Assembly (NCBI RefSeq): GCF_947495925.1
Contig: NZ_CANMAU010000003.1
Span: forward strand, 496,001-560,000
DNA: 64,000 nucleotides
From: an uncultured Algibacter sp.
GTDB lineage: Bacteria; Bacteroidota; Bacteroidia; Flavobacteriales; Flavobacteriaceae
Reading direction: 5' to 3'
Both the position numbers and the translations under genes were made by a program. A model generated the notes under the pieces. That model saw only the letters and a list, made by a program, of their open reading frames with translations, did not search any database and had not been told where the DNA came from. This document shows positions 58,222 through 64,000 of this stretch, one piece after another; the first letter of the stretch is position 1, and each line of letters opens with the position of its first letter.

Positions 58222-59292
58222 ATGGTACCAAATTATACTAAAGTACATATAAAATTTAAGTTGGATAACGTAAGCTACAATCATGAAGATTTGATGGAAG
58301 TAGCTTATAGTTATGTTAAAGAGGGGTTTAGTTATCAGCAAGAACTAGGAAACTTTTTACTGGACTGGTTGGATGATAAAGATTATATCATGGTTAAAAC
58401 TTCTGGTTCAACTGGAAAGCCAAAAAACTTAAGAATTAAAAAACAGGCTATGGTAAATTCTGCTATAGCAACAGGTGATTTTTTTAAACTCAAGCCTGGA
58501 AGTAAGGTTTTGCATTGTCTGCCTTCAAATTTTATTGCAGGTAAAATGATGATGGTAAGGGCCATCGTTTTAGGGTTGGAATTAGATATGGTAGAACCTT
58601 CTAGTTTTCCTTTAATTGATTATGAAAAGGACTATGATTTTTGTGCCTTTACACCTATGCAGTTAAAGAATTTTGCTAAGTATTTAAACAAGATAAAAAC
58701 AGTTATTGTAGGAGGAGGGCAAGTTTCTAACCCCATTAAAGAATCCATAAAAAATAAGAAACCACATGTATATGAAACGTATGGCATGACAGAAACGGTG
58801 TCACACATTGCCATTAAAAGGTTGAACAATTTTGAAGGCTTAGAAAACGAAGCTTATTTTAATACATTGCCTGATATTAATGTATCTAAAGATGATAGAG
58901 GGTGTTTAGTTATTGACGCCCCACTTTTGTCTGATGATAAAATTATTACCAATGATATCGTTGAAATACATTCAGACACTTGTTTTGAGTGGTTGGGCAG
59001 ATTTGATAATGTTATAAATTCTGGTGGAATTAAATTATTTCCGGAAATCATTGAAAAGAAACTTCAAAGTAAAATAAATGAAGAGTTTTTTATAGCTGGA
59101 AAGCCTGATGATACTTTTGGTGAAAAATTAGTACTCGTGTTGGAAAGTGATACCAATAATTTAGATGCTTCAATTTTTGATGAGTTAGATAAGTATGAAA
59201 AGCCCAAGGAGGTGATTACAATATCTAAATTTAAAGAAACAACATCAGGAAAAATCCATAGAAAAAGAACTTTAGAACAAATTAAGTTTTAG
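58222..59292 (+). CDS. menE: o-succinylbenzoate-CoA ligase-like AMP-binding protein
   Basis: VKTSGSTGKPKNLRI, YETYGMTETVSHIAIK, GRFDNVINSGGIKLFPE; clustered with men genes. Confidence 0.9.
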   Translation: MVPNYTKVHIKFKLDNVSYNHEDLMEVAYSYVKEGFSYQQELGNFLLDWLDDKDYIMVKTSGSTGKPKNLRIKKQAMVNSAIATGDFFKLKPGSKVLHCLPSNFIAGKMMMVRAIVLGLELDMVEPSSFPLIDYEKDYDFCAFTPMQLKNFAKYLNKIKTVIVGGGQVSNPIKESIKNKKPHVYETYGMTETVSHIAIKRLNNFEGLENEAYFNTLPDINVSKDDRGCLVIDAPLLSDDKIITNDIVEIHSDTCFEWLGRFDNVINSGGIKLFPEIIEKKLQSKINEEFFIAGKPDDTFGEKLVLVLESDTNNLDASIFDELDKYEKPKEVITISKFKETTSGKIHRKRTLEQIKF

Positions 59293-59337
59293 TCGTAACA
59301 AGACTTTATTTTTATCTACCAATAGCAAATTATAGTT

Positions 59338-61101
59338 ATGAGTTTTTTTAAACGTGTTTTATCAACCGTAACCGGTATTATTTTATTCTGCTTACTGTGT
59401 TTCTGTGGATTAATCTTTTTAGTTTTCGTTTTCGGTTCAAGTTCGGAAGAAGTTGTAACAGTAAAACCTAATTCTGTTTTGGAATTAAAATTAGATTTCC
59501 CAATAAAAGATTATGCAGGCAAAACAGAATTTAAACAGTATGCTTTTTTAAATGAAAGCAAAAAGAATGGTCTTTTTAATATCATAGACGCCATAAATTA
59601 TGCTGCAACTGATGATAAAATTAAAGGGGTATCTATTCCAAATAACTTTATTAATGCAGGAATTTCTCAAACTAAAGCATTGAGAGATGCTCTAAAGAAA
59701 TTTAAAACTTCAGGTAAGTTTGTGGTTGCTTACGCCGATGTTTATACTCAGAAAGATTATTATTTAAGTTCTGTTGCAGATACTATTTATCTTAATCCAG
59801 CTGGAATGATGGAATTTAAAGGTTTATATACTGAACGTTTGTATTTTAAAGACTTTCAAGAAAAGTCAGGACTTAAAATGGAAGTGGTTAGACTAGGTAA
59901 ATATAAAAGTGCAGTTGAACCATTTTTGAATAATGAAATGAGCGATAATAATAGAGAACAAATCTCGGTATATCTTAATTCGCTATGGAGTTCAATTAAG
60001 CATGATATTTCTGAGTCTCGAAAAATTCCAGTTGATCGATTAAATATTATTGCAGATAGCTTACTTGCTAGAAATTCAAATTTGGCTAAAACGTCCAACC
60101 TTATTGATAAAGTGGCATTCGAAGATCAATATGTTGATGGGATGAAATCTGCAGTGGGTTTAAAAGCTAGTGACAATTTAAGGAGAGTTACTATTAAAGA
60201 CTATTCTAAGTATGTTGCTAACAGACTAAAAAGCAACATAAGCACAAATAAAATAGCCGTAGTATATGCCCAAGGCAATATAATTTATGGAGAAGGCGAT
60301 GAAAGTAATGTGGGGCAAATTTCTATGAATAAGTCGTTAAGACGAGCCAGAAATGATAAGAGGGTTAAGGCTGTAGTGCTAAGAATTAATTCTCCGGGAG
60401 GAAGTGCACTTGCTAGTGAGCTTATCTGGAGAGAGATTGAATTAACTAAAAAAGTAAAGCCGGTTATAGTATCCATGGGAGATTTAGCTGCTTCAGGAGG
60501 GTATTATATAGCGTGTAATGCAGATAAAATAATTGCAGAACCAACAACGATTACGGGAAGTATTGGTGTTTTTGGTATGCTACCAAATGGAAAAGAATTG
60601 GCAGCAAATATGGGTATTAATGCTGAACAAGTTGTTACAAATACTAACGCAGTAACCTATAGTTTCTTCGAACCATTAAATGAAACACAGCGTACATTTA
60701 TTCAAGAAGGTATTTTAAATATATATAACTTGTTTTCAACTAGAGTGTCAGACGGACGCGGTTTAACAAGAGCTCAGGTCGAAGATATCGCTCAAGGACG
60801 AGTTTGGACGGGTACAGATGCCATTAATAATGGTTTGGTAGATGAATTAGGAGGCTTAGATTTAGCGTTGCAAAGAGCTGCTGAAGCCGCTGAAATTAAA
60901 GATTATAAAATAAAAGAGTTTCCAATTTTCGAAAAAGACCTTGATAAGGTTTTAGAACAATTTGGGCTAGCAAAAGCTAGAGAGACTATTATAAAAGAAG
61001 AACTTGGGGAAGAAAACTATAAAATCTTAAAAGAAATAAAATCAATGACCAATACTAAAGGTATTCAGTTATTGTTTCCTTTTAGCATGGAGATTAAATA
61101 G
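59338..61101 (+). CDS. sppA: Signal peptide peptidase SppA, 67K type
   Basis: VLRINSPGGSALASELIWREI, MGDLAASGGYYIACNADKIIAEPTTITGSIGVFG. Confidence 0.96.
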   Translation: MSFFKRVLSTVTGIILFCLLCFCGLIFLVFVFGSSSEEVVTVKPNSVLELKLDFPIKDYAGKTEFKQYAFLNESKKNGLFNIIDAINYAATDDKIKGVSIPNNFINAGISQTKALRDALKKFKTSGKFVVAYADVYTQKDYYLSSVADTIYLNPAGMMEFKGLYTERLYFKDFQEKSGLKMEVVRLGKYKSAVEPFLNNEMSDNNREQISVYLNSLWSSIKHDISESRKIPVDRLNIIADSLLARNSNLAKTSNLIDKVAFEDQYVDGMKSAVGLKASDNLRRVTIKDYSKYVANRLKSNISTNKIAVVYAQGNIIYGEGDESNVGQISMNKSLRRARNDKRVKAVVLRINSPGGSALASELIWREIELTKKVKPVIVSMGDLAASGGYYIACNADKIIAEPTTITGSIGVFGMLPNGKELAANMGINAEQVVTNTNAVTYSFFEPLNETQRTFIQEGILNIYNLFSTRVSDGRGLTRAQVEDIAQGRVWTGTDAINNGLVDELGGLDLALQRAAEAAEIKDYKIKEFPIFEKDLDKVLEQFGLAKARETIIKEELGEENYKILKEIKSMTNTKGIQLLFPFSMEIK

Positions 61102-61127
61102 ATTAGATTTAAACTGAGATTTATTTT

Positions 61128-61154
61128 AAAGGCTAAACTTCAAGTTTAGCCTTT
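61128..61154. terminator. Bidirectional terminator-like perfect inverted repeat
   Basis: AAAGGCTAAACTT-c-AAGTTTAGCCTTT between convergent genes. Confidence 0.8.
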
Positions 61155-61158
61155 AGTT

Positions 61159-61581
61159 TTACTGTTGCATCTTAAAATAGTAATCTGCTGAATGCTTTCC
61201 AGAACCATAAAGCAAGAAGAATGCACAAACCAATAGTGTTATTATAGCGAGGACTAAACTATTCGTATGCATTTCCCCAACAAAATTAATAACTACAGCT
61301 CCAATTAAAATAGGTAATTGCGCAATAATTGCCCAACGAGTTAATAAACCAAAAGCAATTAGGATACCACCTATAAAATGAGCAGGAGCCACATAGTGAA
61401 CTGCTAACATACCTCCAGCCATACTTTGAATAGGTTCAAATAGTTGGGTAAGTATTTCAGTATTTGCCATAAAATTTATGCCTTTAATAAATAGGAAAAC
61501 ACCAAGTGCAACTCTAAGCAAGTCCAATGGAATATATGTGTGTGTATTAGCCCATTTGTTCAATGTTTTTATTGTTCCCAT
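61159..61581 (-). CDS. DoxX family membrane protein
   Basis: LLRVALGVFLFIKGINFMANT ... HFIGGILIAFGLLTRWA ... four TM helices. Confidence 0.9.
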   Translation of the reverse strand: MGTIKTLNKWANTHTYIPLDLLRVALGVFLFIKGINFMANTEILTQLFEPIQSMAGGMLAVHYVAPAHFIGGILIAFGLLTRWAIIAQLPILIGAVVINFVGEMHTNSLVLAIITLLVCAFFLLYGSGKHSADYYFKMQQ

Positions 61582-61638
61582 GATTGAAGTTGTTGATTTT
61601 CAGTCAATAAGATACGAAAAAATGATGAAATTCTAAAA

Positions 61639-63282
61639 TTAGACCTGCAGTATTCCTAGATTGAAAGGTTTTTTAATAGGTGAATGGTCGGCTGCTTCTA
61701 TACCCATACTAATCCAAGTTCTGGTATCTAAAGGATCAATTATAGCATCGGTCCAAATACGGGCCGCGGCATAATAAGGAGAGACTTGATTGTCATATCT
61801 TGCCTTAATTTTGTTATAAAGTGCGTCTTCTTTTTCTTTGGTGAATTTTTCACCTTGTTTTTCAAGAGATGCTTTTTCTATTTGAAGTAAAACCTTAGCG
61901 GCAGAATTTCCACTCATAACAGCTAATTCTGCACTTGGCCATGCAAAAATGAGGTTAGGGTCATAAGCTTTTCCACACATTGCATAGTTTCCAGCGCCAT
62001 AGCTATTTCCTATAACAACTGTGAATTTTGGAACCACAGAGTTACTCACTGCATTTACCATTTTAGCACCATCTTTAATAATACCGGAATGCTCACTCTT
62101 GCTTCCTACCATAAAGCCAGTAACATCTTGCAGAAAAACTATAGGTATTTTCTTTTGATTACAATTGGCAATAAAACGTGTGGCCTTATCTGCAGAATCG
62201 TTATATATAACACCCCCAAACTGCATTTCCTTGGGTTTAGTTTTAGAACCTTTAGTTTTAACCAATTTCCTTTGGTTAGCAACAACACCAACAGCCCAAC
62301 CATCAATTCTTGCGTAACAGGTAATTATAGTTTGACCATATCCAGCTTTATATTCGTCAAACTCAGAATCATCAACCAAACGCTTAATAATTTCATACAT
62401 ATCGTATTGGTCTGCCCTTGATTTTGGGATGATCCCATAAATATCTTGTGGATTATCTTTTGGTTTTTTAGAATGAGATCTATTAAAACCAGCTTTATCG
62501 TAATCACCAATTTTATCAATAATGTTTTTAATAGTATCTAACGCATCTTTATCGTCTTTTGCCTTGTAGTCTGTGACGCCAGAAACCTCGCAATGTGTAG
62601 TTGCTCCTCCTAAAGTTTCGTTATCAATACTTTCTCCAATGGCAGCCTTAACTAAATAGCTCCCAGCGAGAAAAATACTTCCTGTTTTATCAACAATTAG
62701 GGCCTCATCACTCATTATAGGAAGATAGGCTCCACCTGCAACGCAGCTCCCCATAACGGCAGCTATTTGGGTTATTCCCATACTACTCATTATGGCATTA
62801 TTTCTAAATATGCGTCCAAAGTGCTCCTTGTCAGGAAAAATTTCGTCTTGTAATGGCAGGTAAACGCCTGCAGAATCGACCAAATATATGATAGGTAATT
62901 TGTTTTCAATAGCTATTTCTTGAGCACGCAAGTTCTTTTTTCCGGTTATGGGAAACCAAGCACCAGCCTTAACTGTGGCATCATTGGCAACCACAATACA
63001 TTGTTTCCCTTTTACATAACCTATTTTAACAACAACGCCTCCGGAAGGGCAACCTCCATGTTCAGAATACATATCCTCTCCTGCAAAAGCTCCAATTTCA
63101 ATAGATTTTGATTTGCTATCTAATAAATAGTTAATACGTTCTCTAGCGGTTAATTTACCTTTTGAATGTAGCTTTTCAATACGTGCTTTTCCACCACCCA
63201 TCTTAACTTTAGCAAGCCTTTTATTAAGCTCAGAGAGCAGTAGTTTATTATGATCTTCATTTTTATTGAAGTTAATGTCCAT
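61639..63282 (-). CDS. Acyl-CoA carboxylase, carboxyltransferase beta subunit
   Basis: GGGKARIEKLHSKGKLTARERI, GSCVAGGAYLPIMSDE, GFMVGSKSEHSGIIKDGAKMV, YGAGNYAMCG. Confidence 0.95.
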   Translation of the reverse strand: MDINFNKNEDHNKLLLSELNKRLAKVKMGGGKARIEKLHSKGKLTARERINYLLDSKSKSIEIGAFAGEDMYSEHGGCPSGGVVVKIGYVKGKQCIVVANDATVKAGAWFPITGKKNLRAQEIAIENKLPIIYLVDSAGVYLPLQDEIFPDKEHFGRIFRNNAIMSSMGITQIAAVMGSCVAGGAYLPIMSDEALIVDKTGSIFLAGSYLVKAAIGESIDNETLGGATTHCEVSGVTDYKAKDDKDALDTIKNIIDKIGDYDKAGFNRSHSKKPKDNPQDIYGIIPKSRADQYDMYEIIKRLVDDSEFDEYKAGYGQTIITCYARIDGWAVGVVANQRKLVKTKGSKTKPKEMQFGGVIYNDSADKATRFIANCNQKKIPIVFLQDVTGFMVGSKSEHSGIIKDGAKMVNAVSNSVVPKFTVVIGNSYGAGNYAMCGKAYDPNLIFAWPSAELAVMSGNSAAKVLLQIEKASLEKQGEKFTKEKEDALYNKIKARYDNQVSPYYAAARIWTDAIIDPLDTRTWISMGIEAADHSPIKKPFNLGILQV

Positions 63283-63378
63283 GTGTTGTTAGTTTGATGC
63301 TAATGTACAAAAGTTTCAAATTTAAAAATTCGAAATCGTTAATGAAATCATAAAATATATTACACGGAATTATATTCC

Positions 63379-63409
63379 TTGGAAAATAAATTTATTTTGT
63401 ATACATTTG
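63379..63409 (+). promoter_or_regulatory. Bacteroidota-type promoter (-33 TTG / -7 TACATTTG)
   Basis: TTG at 63379-63381, 20-nt spacer, TACATTTG at 63402-63409 (TAnnTTTG consensus). Confidence 0.6.
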
Positions 63410-63432
63410 TACCAGAATTAAAACTTATTACA

Positions 63433-63789
63433 ATGAAAAGAGATAAAATTATTTATTACGTAGCAACAGGATTGTTATCATTATTAATGTTGTTTTCGGT
63501 AAGTATGTATTTTTTTAAGCATGAGGATGTTGCTGTAATGTTTACCGGGTTTGGGTATCCAACATATATTATTTATCCTTATGCTATGGCTAAAATTTTA
63601 GGAATATTTGCAATTTGGAATCCCAAATTTAAGGTTATAAAGGAATGGGCTTATGCCGGGTTCTTTTTCGCATTTATTTTAGCATTTTTTGCACATTACA
63701 TGATAGGAGATGGAGAGCAAATGGCTTCAGTAATAGCTATTATATTGCTAATTACTTCTTATATTTTTAACAAAAGAATAAATAATTAA
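63433..63789 (+). CDS. DoxX-like family membrane protein
   Basis: MKRDKIIYYVATGLLSLLMLFSVSMYFFKHEDVAVMFTGFGYPTYIIYPYAMAKILG; start re-assigned from TTG 63379 to ATG 63433. Confidence 0.85.
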   Translation: MKRDKIIYYVATGLLSLLMLFSVSMYFFKHEDVAVMFTGFGYPTYIIYPYAMAKILGIFAIWNPKFKVIKEWAYAGFFFAFILAFFAHYMIGDGEQMASVIAIILLITSYIFNKRINN

Positions 63790-63791
63790 TT

Positions 63792-64000
63792 ATGAAAAAA
63801 ATAATTGCGTTTGCCGGAACTAATAGTAAAGCATCTATAAATAAACAACTCGCTGTTTATGCGTCTAGCTTAGTAGAGCATGTTGATGTTAATGTTCTAG
63901 ATTTAAATGATTTTGAGTTGCCAATCTATGGTATAGATTTTGAAATTGAACACGGTATTCCAGACAATGCCAGTAAATTTTTAAATCTTATAAAAAATTC
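63792..64000 (+). CDS. NAD(P)H-dependent FMN reductase family protein, truncated by the window end
   Basis: MKKIIAFAGTNSKASINKQLAVYASSLVEHVDVNVLDLNDFELPIYGIDFE. Confidence 0.85.
   Translation, partial: MKKIIAFAGTNSKASINKQLAVYASSLVEHVDVNVLDLNDFELPIYGIDFEIEHGIPDNASKFLNLIKN

Noticed and set aside
1-64000. tRNA, rRNA, prophage or insertion sequence elements
   Set aside because: No tRNA-like cloverleaf, rRNA segment, transposase or phage structural gene was recognised by eye; tRNAscan-SE, Infernal and ISfinder searches would be needed for certainty

Overview
The window looks like an AT-rich chromosomal segment of a Flavobacteriaceae/Bacteroidota genome. It holds about 55 protein-coding genes, and I recognised no tRNA, rRNA, CRISPR array, phage or transposase. 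Most is housekeeping: bshA, def-like, aroC, recG, mutS2-like, miaE-like, uvrD/pcrA-like, holA, ung, menB/menA/menC/menE, sppA, and a carboxyltransferase. The regions most worth a second look are: (1) a tightly packed run of DAACS symporter, GshB-like ATP-grasp, mercaptopyruvate sulfurtransferase, N-formylglutamate amidohydrolase and DUF1704/QEGLA metallopeptidase (14.0-19.3 kb), a plausible undescribed small-metabolite or peptide pathway in an organism that also encodes bshA; (2) a lipoprotein resembling cholesterol-dependent cytolysins (25.6-27.3 kb), divergent from two tandem TPR/LuxR-type regulators that share a nearly identical DNA patch; (3) an attC-like structured element at the 3' end of a lipoprotein amidohydrolase gene, with a related motif upstream of the gene, so the gene looks like a mobile cassette (19.3-21.25 kb); (4) decayed repeat and pseudogene material at 0.58-0.80 kb and 13.7-13.9 kb. 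All functional calls come from reading translated motifs by eye. No database search was run.
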